Part shown: in pieces, positions 43,793 to 53,167 of the stretch
How positions within the stretch are numbered: position 1 is the stretch's first letter
How the letters are laid out: each line of letters begins with the position of its first letter
Notes under the pieces: generated by a model
What the model was told of the DNA's origin: nothing
The model's database searches: none
The model's input: the letters and a program-made list of their open reading frames with translations, nothing else
Translations under genes and position numbers: made by a program
From: JBMNGG01 sp050949705
GTDB taxonomy: Bacteria; Bacillota; Thermosediminibacteria; Thermosediminibacterales; Tepidanaerobacteraceae
Reading direction: 5' to 3'
Assembly (NCBI GenBank): GCA_050949705.1
Contig: JBMNGG010000008.1
Span: 310,001-374,000 of the forward strand
DNA length: 64,000 bases

Positions 43793-44875
43793 ATGAATTT
43801 GCCTGAACTAAGAATAGGTAATCTAGTTGCGAAAACCCCAATTGTTCAAGGCGGCATGGGTGTAGGTATTTCGCTTTCGTCACTAGCTGGTGCGGTAATG
43901 TTAAACAAAGGAATTGGTGTAATTTCAGGAGTAGAAATTGGATTTAATGAACCTGACTATTTTAAAAATAAACAAGTTGCAAATATAAGGGCATTAAAAA
44001 AACATATAAGAAAAGCACGGGAGATATGTAAAGATGGAGTTTTAGGTGTAAATTTAATGGTAGCACTTAACAACTTCCAAGAGATGGCTATCGAATCTGT
44101 AAAGGAAAAAGTTGATATTATTTTTTCTGGTGCCGGTCTTCCATTAAAATTGCCTGAATATACAGCGGGTTCAAATACAAAAAATGTTCCTATTGTTTCT
44201 TCGGGAAGAGCGGCAACGATAATATGCAAAAATTGGCACAAACGCTATAATATTGTTCCTGATTCCATTGTAGTAGAAGGGCCTTTAGCTGGTGGACATC
44301 TTGGTTTTTCAGAAGATGAACTTATGCAGCCTTCTTCTAACTTAAACAACTTGTTAAGAAATGTTCTCGAAGCGATAAGACCCTTTGAGAAGATTTATAA
44401 CAAAAAGATTCCTGTTATAGCTGCAGGTGGTATTTTTAACGGTAAAGATATTGCTAATGTTATCAGGGAAGGTGCATCTGGTGTTCAAATGGCAACACGT
44501 TTTGTAACCACTCATGAATGTGATGCTTCCATCGAATTTAAAAATGCATATTTAGAAGCGGATGCTGATGATATTAGAATAATTAACAGTCCTGTTGGGA
44601 TGATAGGTAGGGCTATAAAAAATAAGTTTTTAGTCGATGTGGCTAAGGGAGATAAAAAACCAATTAAATGCCTTTGTAATTGTTTAAAACCCTGTAATCC
44701 TGCAAAGGCGCCTTATTGTATAGCAGATGCTCTTATAAATGCACAAAAAGGGAACCTTGATAATGGATTTGCATTTGCCGGAGCGAATGTGCATAGGATA
44801 AATGAAATAGTATCTGTTAAAGAACTAATGGAAAAATTGGTATACGAGACGAAAATAAACTTATCGAAGACTTAA
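43793..44875 (+). CDS. Nitronate monooxygenase-like FMN protein
   Basis: 360 residues. TIM-barrel flavoprotein of the 2-nitropropane dioxygenase/NMO family: PIVQGGMGVGISLSSLAGAV at the N-terminus, IFSGAGLPLKLPE, VEGPLAGGHLGF, PVIAAGGIFNGKDI, and ASGVQMATRFVTTHE. A C-terminal cysteine-rich stretch (KCLCNCLKPCNPAKAPYC) is added, as in clostridial NAD(P)H-dependent flavin oxidoreductases, so it may not be a real oxygen-using NMO in this anaerobe. AGGAGGTTTCAT precedes the start. Confidence 0.88.
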   Translation: MNLPELRIGNLVAKTPIVQGGMGVGISLSSLAGAVMLNKGIGVISGVEIGFNEPDYFKNKQVANIRALKKHIRKAREICKDGVLGVNLMVALNNFQEMAIESVKEKVDIIFSGAGLPLKLPEYTAGSNTKNVPIVSSGRAATIICKNWHKRYNIVPDSIVVEGPLAGGHLGFSEDELMQPSSNLNNLLRNVLEAIRPFEKIYNKKIPVIAAGGIFNGKDIANVIREGASGVQMATRFVTTHECDASIEFKNAYLEADADDIRIINSPVGMIGRAIKNKFLVDVAKGDKKPIKCLCNCLKPCNPAKAPYCIADALINAQKGNLDNGFAFAGANVHRINEIVSVKELMEKLVYETKINLSKT

Positions 44876-44908
44876 ATTCCAAGGAGAAATTATTGGGATT
44901 TTACTTAA

Positions 44909-44940
44909 AAACAAAGCCATCACATGGCTTGTTTTTTTTA
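44909..44940 (+). terminator. Terminator of the nitronate monooxygenase-like gene
   Basis: AACAAAGCCAT and ATGGCTTGTT pair around CAC and are followed by a T-run. Confidence 0.9.
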
Positions 44941-45006
44941 TTATACAACCATTGTAATTTTATGTTAGAATATAATCACAAAGTCATCCGGAGGAAGGGT
45001 TAAAAA

Positions 45007-46431
45007 ATGAAAAAAAACAATCATAGGTATAGTTTTGCCGCAATAATTATCCTAATGTCTCTTTTTATTATTGGTCCAAATATTTTATGTGAGGCTGCTG
45101 AGATAGATAGAAAGATTTCAGATGAAATATACTTTTTACTTCAAATGGAAGAATTCTTACAAACTAATTATGTTGAAGAGATTGATAATATAGAGTTGCT
45201 TAGGGGCGCGGTAAAAGGTATGGTGGAATCTCTAAATGACCCTTATTCCGAGTATTTTACTCCAGCGGAATTTAAAGAGTTTAATGAATCCACCAGTGGC
45301 AATTTTGGAGGTATTGGTGTTGAAATTGTTTTAAAAGATAAGTATACAACTGTTGTGTCTATAATAGAAGGAAGTCCTGCCGAAAAAGCAGGTATTAGAC
45401 CAGGAGATAAAATTATTGAAATTGACGGCAATAATGTAACGGGCTTATCTTCTACTGAAGTGTCTAAGCGTTTGAAAGGAGATAAAGGAAAGAAGGTCAG
45501 CATAGGAGTTCTTCGTGAAGGAGAGAATCAGATAAAAAGATTTGAAATTGAAAGAGATATAATCAAAGTAAATCCAATTGAATCAATAGTATTAGGTCAA
45601 GGGATTGGTTACATTAAGATAAGACAGTTTAATGAAAATACCGTGGAGAATTTGGATAAAACCTTGAACATTTTTAAGGAAAGTGGTGTTGTTGGTATAG
45701 TTTTAGATCTTAGGAATAATCCTGGTGGCTTTTTAGACCAGGCTATTGAAGCAACTGCAAGATTTGTCCCGAAAGGCCCTATAGTAAATATAGTTTCAAA
45801 GAATGGTAATATACAAAACTATGATTCAGATTTAGAAAACTCGCCTTTTGCATTAGTTGTTTTAGTAAATAAAGGTTCAGCCAGTGCTTCGGAGATATTC
45901 GCTGGAGCGGTTAAAGATCGGAATGCTGGGATTTTAGTAGGAGAAAAAACCTTTGGAAAGGGATTAGTGCAAAGAACTTTAAGTTTAGGTGCTCTTGGAG
46001 GAATAAAACTGACTATAGCACACTACACCACTCCAAATGGTACAAACATAAACAACACAGGAATTACCCCTGATGTTGTTATAGAAATGGATAAAACCAA
46101 TCCTATGAGTGACCTAGTTCCATTAAATAGTACAAAGATACTAAGTTATGGTGATATAGGTTTGGATGTATTAGGAATTCAGCAAAGATTACAGTATTTA
46201 GATTTATTTAAAACTCAGCCTGACGGAGTGTTTGGACCGAGAACAGAACAAGCAGTTAAAACATTACAAACGAAATCAGGCCTAAATTCAACTGGTATTG
46301 CTGATGAAAAGTTTTATAAAGCTTTGGATCAAGCAATATATAAAAAATTATCATCCGCGGAAGATATACAACTTAGAAAAGCTATTGATATATTAAAAGA
46401 AAAGATAAAACCAGTTCAAAATGCTGCCTAA
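45007..46431 (+). CDS. ctpA: Carboxyl-terminal processing protease (S41), with peptidoglycan-binding domain
   Basis: 474 residues. Signal peptide/anchor (about 12-32), PDZ domain (about 95-180; GIGVEIVLKDKYTTVV, AGIRPGDKIIEIDG), S41 protease core with catalytic Ser in NKGSASASEIFAGA and Lys in GEKTFGKGLVQ, and a C-terminal peptidoglycan-binding domain (GDIGLDVLGIQQRLQYL...FGPRTEQAVKTLQ). It processes proteins outside the membrane. CCGGAGGAAGGG precedes ATG 45007. Confidence 0.95.
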   Translation: MKKNNHRYSFAAIIILMSLFIIGPNILCEAAEIDRKISDEIYFLLQMEEFLQTNYVEEIDNIELLRGAVKGMVESLNDPYSEYFTPAEFKEFNESTSGNFGGIGVEIVLKDKYTTVVSIIEGSPAEKAGIRPGDKIIEIDGNNVTGLSSTEVSKRLKGDKGKKVSIGVLREGENQIKRFEIERDIIKVNPIESIVLGQGIGYIKIRQFNENTVENLDKTLNIFKESGVVGIVLDLRNNPGGFLDQAIEATARFVPKGPIVNIVSKNGNIQNYDSDLENSPFALVVLVNKGSASASEIFAGAVKDRNAGILVGEKTFGKGLVQRTLSLGALGGIKLTIAHYTTPNGTNINNTGITPDVVIEMDKTNPMSDLVPLNSTKILSYGDIGLDVLGIQQRLQYLDLFKTQPDGVFGPRTEQAVKTLQTKSGLNSTGIADEKFYKALDQAIYKKLSSAEDIQLRKAIDILKEKIKPVQNAA

Positions 46432-46462
46432 ATAGAAAAGTTGATATAAAGGAAGGATTAAC

Positions 46463-47284
46463 TTGCTTATCGGTGCTCATATTTCCATATCTAAAGGTTT
46501 TGAACATGCTGTTAAAGAAGCGCTTTCGATTAATGCAAATACTTTGCAGTTTTTCACAAGAAATCCTAGAGGTAGTGCTGCTAAAGCTATCGATCCTGTA
46601 GACATACAAAGGAAGGATGAACTTTGTCGGAAGAATGAGTTTGGACCTTTGATAGCCCATGCTCCTTATACACTTAATTTAGCTTCTACAAAAGATGAAA
46701 CTCGTGACTTTGCCAAAATGATATTAAGGGATGATTTAAAAAGACTCCAAGAAGCTCGAGTCGATTTTCTGGTTATGCATCCGGGGAGCCATCTAGGTGA
46801 AGGAATAGAAGAAGGAATTAAGAAAATTGCATATGGTTTTAGAGAAATTATTACAGAAAAAGATAAAGTAATGATTCTTTTGGAGACTATGACCGGAGTA
46901 GGGAGTGAGGTTGGCCACACTTTTGAACAACTCTACGATATAATTGATAAAGCGGGATTTCCGGAAAAGATGGGTGTATGTATTGATACATGTCATCTTT
47001 TAGGAGCAGGATATGATATAATTGGAAAACTTGATGAAGTGATAAACAAATTTGACAAGATTATCGGCATTGAAAAAATAAAGGCAATTCATCTAAATGA
47101 CAGTAAATTTCCTCTGGCAAGTAGAAAAGATAGGCATGCCAACATTAATGAAGGAGAACTTGGTATTAAAGTAATCAAAAATATTATTAAACATCCTGCT
47201 TTAAGATGTAAACCCTTCTTGTTGGAAACTCCGGGAGGTTTAAATAATTATAAAAAAGAAATTGCTCTGATAAGAAAGTTATGA
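46463..47284 (+). CDS. nfo: Endonuclease IV
   Basis: 273 residues from TTG 46463 (AAGGAAGG upstream). TIM-barrel AP endonuclease with its three-zinc ligands in IGAHISI, HPGSHLGEG, LLETMTGVGSEVG, GVCIDTCHLLGAGYD, IHLNDSK and a terminal LLETPGG. It cleaves DNA at abasic sites in base-excision repair, fitting with nth just downstream. Confidence 0.97.
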   Translation: MLIGAHISISKGFEHAVKEALSINANTLQFFTRNPRGSAAKAIDPVDIQRKDELCRKNEFGPLIAHAPYTLNLASTKDETRDFAKMILRDDLKRLQEARVDFLVMHPGSHLGEGIEEGIKKIAYGFREIITEKDKVMILLETMTGVGSEVGHTFEQLYDIIDKAGFPEKMGVCIDTCHLLGAGYDIIGKLDEVINKFDKIIGIEKIKAIHLNDSKFPLASRKDRHANINEGELGIKVIKNIIKHPALRCKPFLLETPGGLNNYKKEIALIRKL

Positions 47285-47365
47285 AATAAGGGGTTAAAGG
47301 ATTTGTAGATAGATATTAAGTAAAAAAATGTTATAATACTAACTAGTGAAAATTTAGCAAAAGAG

Positions 47366-48061
47366 ATGGGAACAATGAATGAAAAGATAAATAACAAGAA
47401 GAAAAAAAAGCATTCTGCAACTCAATACAATGTCGAAGAACAAAGTCGCATATCAAAGATACTCTCGAGTTTTAGCGAGATGTATCCTAACGCCAAAACA
47501 GAGTTAAATTACGATAACCCTTTTCAACTTTTGATTGCAACTATTTTAGCTGCACAATGTACAGATAAAAGAGTTAATAAGGTTACAGAACGTTTATTTA
47601 AAAAATATAAAGGCCCAGAAGATTTTACTATCGTGTCTCAAGAAGAATTGGAGAATGATATAAAAGAATGTGGGTTATTTAGGAATAAAAGTAAGAATAT
47701 TATCGGTACATCGAAAATGATTTTAACAAATCATGACGGCAAAGTACCGGCAACTTTCGAGGATTTGATTAAACTTCCGGGTGTAGGGAGAAAGACTGCC
47801 AATGTAATTTTGGCTAATGCTTTTGCCACGCCAGCATTTGCAGTAGATACTCATGTTTATAGATTGGCACATCGCATTGGCTTATCAGATAAAAAAGATG
47901 TATTGGGTGTGGAGAAAGATTTAATGGAACAAATACCTAAAAATCTATGGATTAAAGCACATCATTGGTTAATATATCATGGTCGCAATTTATGCAAGGC
48001 TCGGAAACCAATGTGCAGCATTTGTTTTATTGAACAATGGTGTCCTAAACTTTTCAATTAG
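47366..48061 (+). CDS. nth: Endonuclease III
   Basis: 231 residues. Helix-hairpin-helix LPGVGRKTANVIL with the catalytic Lys, catalytic Asp in FAVDTHVYRLAHR, and the C-terminal [4Fe-4S] site CX6CX2CX5C. A lysine-rich N-terminal extension (about 25 residues) makes it slightly longer than the usual ~210. A DNA glycosylase/AP lyase for oxidised pyrimidines. It overlaps the convergent DUF1405 gene by four bases. Confidence 0.97.
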   Translation: MGTMNEKINNKKKKKHSATQYNVEEQSRISKILSSFSEMYPNAKTELNYDNPFQLLIATILAAQCTDKRVNKVTERLFKKYKGPEDFTIVSQEELENDIKECGLFRNKSKNIIGTSKMILTNHDGKVPATFEDLIKLPGVGRKTANVILANAFATPAFAVDTHVYRLAHRIGLSDKKDVLGVEKDLMEQIPKNLWIKAHHWLIYHGRNLCKARKPMCSICFIEQWCPKLFN

Positions 48062-48645
48062 CGTTGCTTTTTGTACAAAAAAATACTGTAAATCCCAATA
48101 AATAATGTCAGCATAATTGCTGCAAATAAGGCAATATCCCATTGGCTTTGCGAAAACAGCCAGGGGTGAATTCCAATACCGTAATCTAAAAAATCATTTA
48201 CTAACATGAGTATTAACAAGAACATTATACTGTCTTTCCTTAGTGGAATATCGGTTAGGAAGAGAAAACCTTCGATTGCCATTCCAAGATGAGATATAGA
48301 AAGATGAAAATTTGTAAAGTTGTAATTTCCCCCTATCAAAAGGAAGTGGGTGTTTAATATAAAAGCCCAAAGACCATATTTTATGAGCCAAGCACACGCC
48401 ATAAGCGTTATAAAAGGCTTGTGCTTTTTAATTATTATAAAAAAAAGGGCAATCGTAAACAGCGCTGAAGCGGTAGGGCTGTCAGGTACAAATAATTTCA
48501 AAACTCCAGGTGTTATCTTTAATTGTTGGCGATACCAATAAAAACCGTAAAATGAGCCAAAAAGATTAATAATCAATAATACTCGAAGTGATAAAGGCTG
48601 TTTTAGAAATCTTTTCAGATTATAGTAATGAGTTTTTAGTTGCAA
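48058..48645 (-). CDS. DUF1405 membrane protein (YpjA-like)
   Basis: 195 residues from TTG on the minus strand after GAGGAGGAATT. About six membrane segments; NLFGSFYGFYWYRQQL, FVPDSPTASALFTIAL and FNIHNLISHLGMAIEG-like text (NFHLSISHLGMAIEG) match the DUF1405/YpjA family. Function unknown. Single gene, convergent to nth. Confidence 0.82.
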   Translation of the reverse strand: MQLKTHYYNLKRFLKQPLSLRVLLIINLFGSFYGFYWYRQQLKITPGVLKLFVPDSPTASALFTIALFFIIIKKHKPFITLMACAWLIKYGLWAFILNTHFLLIGGNYNFTNFHLSISHLGMAIEGFLFLTDIPLRKDSIMFLLILMLVNDFLDYGIGIHPWLFSQSQWDIALFAAIMLTLFIGIYSIFLYKKQR

Positions 48646-48803
48646 AAAAATTCCTCCTCACATAAAATGGAAGCATTGCCAAGTATTATAATTATACATC
48701 AAAAAAATCTTTTATGATAAATTTATAAAGAGATATTATATATGTTTTTTTAAGTAATATAGCCCACCAATAAATAACATATTAGAAGATTAATATTAAG
48801 GTA

Positions 48804-48832
48804 TTGTTTTTTATAAAAAGTTATGCTATAAT
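48804..48832 (+). promoter_or_regulatory. Sigma-A promoter of the ACT-hom-thr operon
   Basis: TTGTTT (48804-48809), 17 bases, TATAAT (48827-48832), about 50 bases upstream of the first gene. No T-box or attenuator is visible in the short leader. Confidence 0.75.
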
Positions 48833-48883
48833 GTCTTCTACTGGCGAATAAATGTCTACTGCATACGCACAGGAGGGGTTCAT

Positions 48884-49327
48884 TTGGTTCAAAAAGGTGG
48901 TTATTATATTATAAAAGATAATATAATGCCTGAAATTTTAAAGAAAACCGTCAAGGCTAAAGAGCTTTTAAAAAATGGCAAGGCTCGAACTATTAATGAG
49001 GCCACTGAAATGGTCGGCATGAGTAGAAGTGCATTTTATAAGTATAAAGATTACATTTTTCCATTTTATGAAGCTAGTATGGGTAAGATAGTTACAGTTT
49101 CTATGATATTAGAGCATTTGCCAGGTGTCTTATCAACTGTACTTGATGAAATTGCTAAAGCCCATGGAAATATACTTACTATAAACCAAAATATACCTAT
49201 TCAAAACATGGCTAGTGTTACAATATCATTCGAAACAGGCAATTTAAATAAAAATATTGAAGAACTATTAGAAATAATACACAAGAAAGACGGTGTTCGA
49301 AAAGTAGATATAGTAGCTCAAGAATAA
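48884..49327 (+). CDS. pheB: ACT-domain regulatory protein (PheB/UPF0735)
   Basis: 147 residues from TTG 48884 (AGGAGGGG upstream). An N-terminal helix-turn-helix-like section (NGKARTINEATEMVGMSRSAFYKYKDYIFPF) is followed by an ACT domain (GKIVTVSMILEHLPGVLSTVLDEIAK). This UPF0735 family commonly precedes hom-thr genes in Firmicutes. It is thought to sense an amino acid and regulate, but no mechanism is shown by the sequence. Confidence 0.88.
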   Translation: MVQKGGYYIIKDNIMPEILKKTVKAKELLKNGKARTINEATEMVGMSRSAFYKYKDYIFPFYEASMGKIVTVSMILEHLPGVLSTVLDEIAKAHGNILTINQNIPIQNMASVTISFETGNLNKNIEELLEIIHKKDGVRKVDIVAQE

Positions 49328-49350
49328 TAATAAAAGGAGTGTGGATATAA

Positions 49351-50622
49351 ATGATACATATTGGTATTTTGGGTTTAGGTACAGTTGGTACAGGTGTTGT
49401 GGAGTTATTAGAAGAGAATAATGCAGCAATTACAAAAAGATTAGGTGACCAAATCAATATAAAAAAGATTTTAGTAAAAAACATGGAAAAAGAAAGACCC
49501 TTATCCGTAAATGAGAAAATAACAAATAAATTTGATGATATAATAAATGATAAAGATATCTCAGTTATAGTTGAGGTGATGGGAGGAGAGGAACCGGCAC
49601 TTACTTATATTAGAAAAGCCCTACAGGATGGAAAACATGTAGTAACGGCAAATAAAGAAGTTATTTCAAAACATGGAAAAGAGCTTTTAGATCTTGCAGC
49701 AACTAAAGATGTCAATCTATTGTTTGAAGCAAGCGTAGGTGGTGGAATACCTATAATTAGGCCTATGAAACAATGTCTTTCAGCTAATAAAATAATTAAA
49801 ATAATGGGCATTCTTAACGGCACTACAAATTATATTTTAAGTCAAATGACCGAAAAAGGGGAAAGTTTTGACAAAGCGTTGAAGCAGGCCCAAGATGAAG
49901 GATATGCTGAAAGTGATCCAACAGACGATATAAAGGGATTCGATGCTGCAAGAAAGATTTCTATTTTATCCTCTATTGCTTTCAATACAAGAATAACTTC
50001 TGATCAGGTTTATACTGAGGGAATAGATAAAATAAGTCATGTAGATATCAAATACGCACAAGAAATGGGAGCTGTTATAAAACTTATTGCTATTAGCAAA
50101 AAACATGAAGAAAATGTGGAAGTATCAGTAACCCCTGTTCTATTAAAAAGAGACCATCCTTTAGCTAGCGTATCAGGAACTTTCAATGCCATAATGGCTG
50201 AAGGCAATGCTGTTGGCCGGGTAATGTTTTACGGTTTAGGTGCAGGGAAAATGCCCACAGCAAGTGCGATTGTTGCTGATATTATGGAAACTGTTAGAAA
50301 TAAAAATGGAAGTAAGGCGAATTGTACATGTCATTATCACATTAATGTAATGGAACCCGGTTTGGCCAAGGCAGGTTTTTATTTAAGACTGAGAGTTGTT
50401 GATAAGCCCGGTGTGTTAGCAAAAATAGCAGGGGCTTTTGGAGAAAATCACATAAGCTTATCTAAAGTATTTCAAAAAAATACTATAAATGGAACTGCAG
50501 AGATAGTCGTAGTTACTTATGATGTGCATTTTAAAAACTTACAGGATGCATTAAATGAAATAAAGAAATATAACGAAGTTGTAGAAATATCAAGTATCAT
50601 TAGAGTTGAGGAGGAGTCTTAA
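49351..50622 (+). CDS. hom: Homoserine dehydrogenase
   Basis: 423 residues. N-terminal NAD(P) motif GILGLGTVGTGVVELL, then EVMGGEEPALTYIRKAL, TANKEVISKHGKEL, LNGTTNYILSQM and a C-terminal ACT domain (LRVVDKPGVLAKIAGAFGENHISLSK) for feedback control by threonine. It reduces aspartate semialdehyde to homoserine, the branch point to threonine and methionine. The stop abuts the thrC start. Intact, unlike the two following genes. Confidence 0.97.
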   Translation: MIHIGILGLGTVGTGVVELLEENNAAITKRLGDQINIKKILVKNMEKERPLSVNEKITNKFDDIINDKDISVIVEVMGGEEPALTYIRKALQDGKHVVTANKEVISKHGKELLDLAATKDVNLLFEASVGGGIPIIRPMKQCLSANKIIKIMGILNGTTNYILSQMTEKGESFDKALKQAQDEGYAESDPTDDIKGFDAARKISILSSIAFNTRITSDQVYTEGIDKISHVDIKYAQEMGAVIKLIAISKKHEENVEVSVTPVLLKRDHPLASVSGTFNAIMAEGNAVGRVMFYGLGAGKMPTASAIVADIMETVRNKNGSKANCTCHYHINVMEPGLAKAGFYLRLRVVDKPGVLAKIAGAFGENHISLSKVFQKNTINGTAEIVVVTYDVHFKNLQDALNEIKKYNEVVEISSIIRVEEES

Positions 50623-51680
50623 ATGAGCATAAATTCCGGTATAATTAATAGGTATTTTCGTTATCTTCCCATTAATGATCCCAATAACATTATTTCACTT
50701 AATGAAGGAAATACTCCTTTGCTTCGTGCTAACAATCTAGAAAACTATTTAGGTGTTGAAGCAGAAATATATTTAAAATATGAAGGGCTTAATCCCACTG
50801 GTTCTTTCAAGGATAGGGGAATGACTGTTGCAGTATCAAAAGCTGTTGAAGACGGTTCCGCTGCTATTATATGTGCTTCCACCGGAAACACATCAGCTTC
50901 GGCAGCAGCATACGCAGCTAAAGCTAGTTTAAAGTGTGTTGTACTAATCCCGATGGTGCTATTGCTATGGGAAAACTTGCTCAGGCTATAGCTTACGGTG
51001 CAAAAGTAATTGCAATCAAAGGCAATTTTGATGATGCTTTAAAAATGGTCAGGGAGATTTCCGCAAAAAGGCCCATAACTCTTGTCAATTCAGTAAATCC
51101 TAATCGAATTGAAGGTCAAAAAACGGCATCTTTTGAGATATGTGATGAATTGGGAGAAGCACCAGACTATTTAACAATACCAGTGGGGAATGCAGGGAAC
51201 ATCACAGCCTATTGGAAAGGGTTTAAAGAATATAAATCTCTTAATAAAAGCAACAAATTGCCGAAAATGATGGGATTTCAAGCGGCTGGAGCGGCACCTA
51301 TCGTAGAGAATAGGATCATAAAAAACCCAGAAACTATAGCGACGGCTATTAAGATTGGAAATCCAGCCAGCTGGCAGTATGCCGTAGAAGCTGCCAGAGA
51401 ATCGCGCGGTTTAATTCAAAAAGTAACAGATGAAGAGATTTTGAATGCTTACAAAATTCTAGCAAAAAATGAAGGAGTTTTCGTTGAACCTGCTTCAGCA
51501 GCTTCAATAGCGGGTATTATAAAAATGTGTAAAGAAGATGTTTTAAAAAAAGGCGATAAGGTAGTAGCTGTTTTAACTGGTCATGGTCTAAAGGACCCTG
51601 ATACAGCTATAAAAGGTGGGGCGCAGCCAGTTTTAATAGATGCCGATATGGATCTATTGGAAAGGGAAATTTATGGATAG
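50623..51680 (+). pseudogene. thrC: Threonine synthase, interrupted by a one-base frameshift
   Basis: The first part (50623-~50950) reads the ThrC N-terminus with the PLP lysine in NPTGSFKDRGM. At about 50949-50951 the frame must change by +1: ...KCVVLIP joins DGAIAMGKLAQAIAYGAK only if one base is restored in the CCC run. The second part continues to 51680 with family motifs (PVGNAGN, LTGHGLKDP). Both halves are otherwise complete, about 353 residues in total. It is either a recent mutation or a base-calling error in the homopolymer. Confidence 0.9.
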
Positions 51681-51692
51681 GAGTTGTGAAAT

Positions 51693-52582
51693 ATGGTAAA
51701 AGTTCAGGTTCCGGCTACAACGGCTAACTTCGGTCCGGGTTTTGATTGCCTGGGTGCATCTTTAGGTTTGTACAATCAAATAGAAATTGAGTTTTCTAAC
51801 AAGCCGGAGGTAATAGTGACTGGTGAAGGAGCATCTGATACACCTCTGGATGAAACAAATTTAGTATATCAAGCAGCTTCCCGTGTTCTTGAAAAGGGCA
51901 ATATAAACAAACCACTAAAGATAACTTTAAACAATAATATTCCATTAGCCAGAGGATTAGGAAGTAGTGCTGCATGTATAGCCGGAGCGTTAGTGGCAAC
52001 AAATCATTTATTAGGAGATATTTTAGATAACAATGAATTAATAAAAATTGGAACAGAAATGGAAGGCCATCCTGATAATGTGGTGCCTGCGATTGTCGGA
52101 GGCTTTTGTCTCTCAATGGTGTATGAGAATAAGGTGTATTATAAAAAGTTTCCTGTGCCTTTTTGGTTGCGTTTTGTAGTATGCATACCAGAATTTGAGC
52201 TTAAAACTGAGGATACTAGAAAAATATTACCTGAAACCGTTAGTTTTAAAGATGCAATATATAATACTAGTCATACTGCAATGGTTGTTGCAGCAATGGC
52301 TCAAGGCGATTTGACTGATATGAGTATTTTCTGTCAAGACAGATTGCATCAACCATTTAGAAGCAAACTTATTCCGGTATGGAAAAGATACTAGATTCAG
52401 TTATAGATAAAGGTGCTTTTGCAGGTTTCCTTAGTGGGTCAGGTCCTACAGTTGTATGTTTAACTGTTAGGGAAAGAGCAGATATGCTAGGTCAACATAT
52501 GGTAGATATTTTCTCAAGTGAAGGGATAAAATCAAATTATAAAGTATTATCATCTGATTCAAAAGGTGTTACATTCTTATAA
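51693..52582 (+). pseudogene. thrB: Homoserine kinase, interrupted by a one-base frameshift
   Basis: GHMP kinase: PATTANFGPGFDCLGASL at the N-terminus, ATP loop LARGLGSSAACIAGA, and, in the other frame, FAGFLSGSGPTVVCL. The frame breaks near 52376-52377, where CCGG should be one G longer (RSKLIPG-MEKILDSV). Full length would be about 296 residues. GGAGTTG precedes ATG 51693. It phosphorylates homoserine for ThrC; both are broken in this sequence. Confidence 0.9.
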
Positions 52583-52634
52583 AACAATAGTATTTATGGA
52601 AATTTATTGAACATTAATAAAACACTCATGGGAC

Positions 52635-52663
52635 TTGAAATAAATTAATGAATGCATTATAAT
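52635..52663 (+). promoter_or_regulatory. Sigma-A promoter of tRNA-Pro
   Basis: TTGAAA (52635-52640), 17 bases, TATAAT (52658-52663), 22 bases before the tRNA. Confidence 0.8.
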
Positions 52664-52685
52664 TAGTATACGTTAAAAAAAATGT

Positions 52686-52762
52686 CTGGGTGTGGCGCAG
52701 TTTGGTAGCGCGCTTGAATGGGGTTCAAGAGGCCGGGGGTTCGAATCCCTCCACTCAGACCA
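52686..52762 (+). tRNA. tRNA-Pro (GGG)
   Basis: A 77-base cloverleaf with encoded CCA. The acceptor stem CTGGGTG pairs with CACTCAG (one G-U), the anticodon stem CTTGA/TCAAG encloses loop ATGGGGT with anticodon GGG at 52720-52722 and G37, and the T-loop reads GGTTCGAATCC. Read by codons CCC/CCU. Confidence 0.97.
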
Positions 52763-52787
52763 TTATGAAAAAAGTATTATTAGTATA

Positions 52788-52827
52788 CAAAGGAACTTCC
52801 TAAACTAAGTGGAAGTTCCTTTTTATT
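52788..52827 (+). terminator. Terminator after tRNA-Pro
   Basis: AAAGGAACTTCC and GGAAGTTCCTTT form a 12-bp stem with a 10-base loop and T-run. Confidence 0.9.
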
Positions 52828-53167
52828 TTTGAACCATTCTTGAGTTTTTGCATCCACAGTAAATAATGCAGTATAAACAACCATAGTTGTTTCTTTTTTA
52901 AGGTGATGAACCGGTTTCTACTATGATTTCTTAGTATAGTGTTTACGTTGTTATCATAAGAAGAATAAGCATTATTTCAAACATATGTTTGTTTGAATTG
53001 TTGTTCACTAGTTTCCATAAGGGTTTTATAAAGTCAAATACAAAAAAAAGAGGATTATTCCTATTTTTGGAGAACATATTATTAATAATTAGCTTTGGCT
53101 ATTATGGATAGTTTAGGTTTTATAAATAATAATGGTTTCTGTAATAGACGCGAAAAGGTGATAAATA
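52828..53167. other. 340-bp intergenic region before the membrane-fusion gene
   Basis: AT-rich, no gene seen. It contains a perfect 14-bp palindrome CAAACATATGTTTG (52978-52991) and the ribosome site AAAAGGTGAT of the next gene. No promoter stands out. Confidence 0.5.

Noticed and set aside
52978..52991. LexA (SOS) box
   Set aside because: The palindrome lacks the C-G-A-A-C/G-T-T-C-G outer bases and no SOS gene follows.
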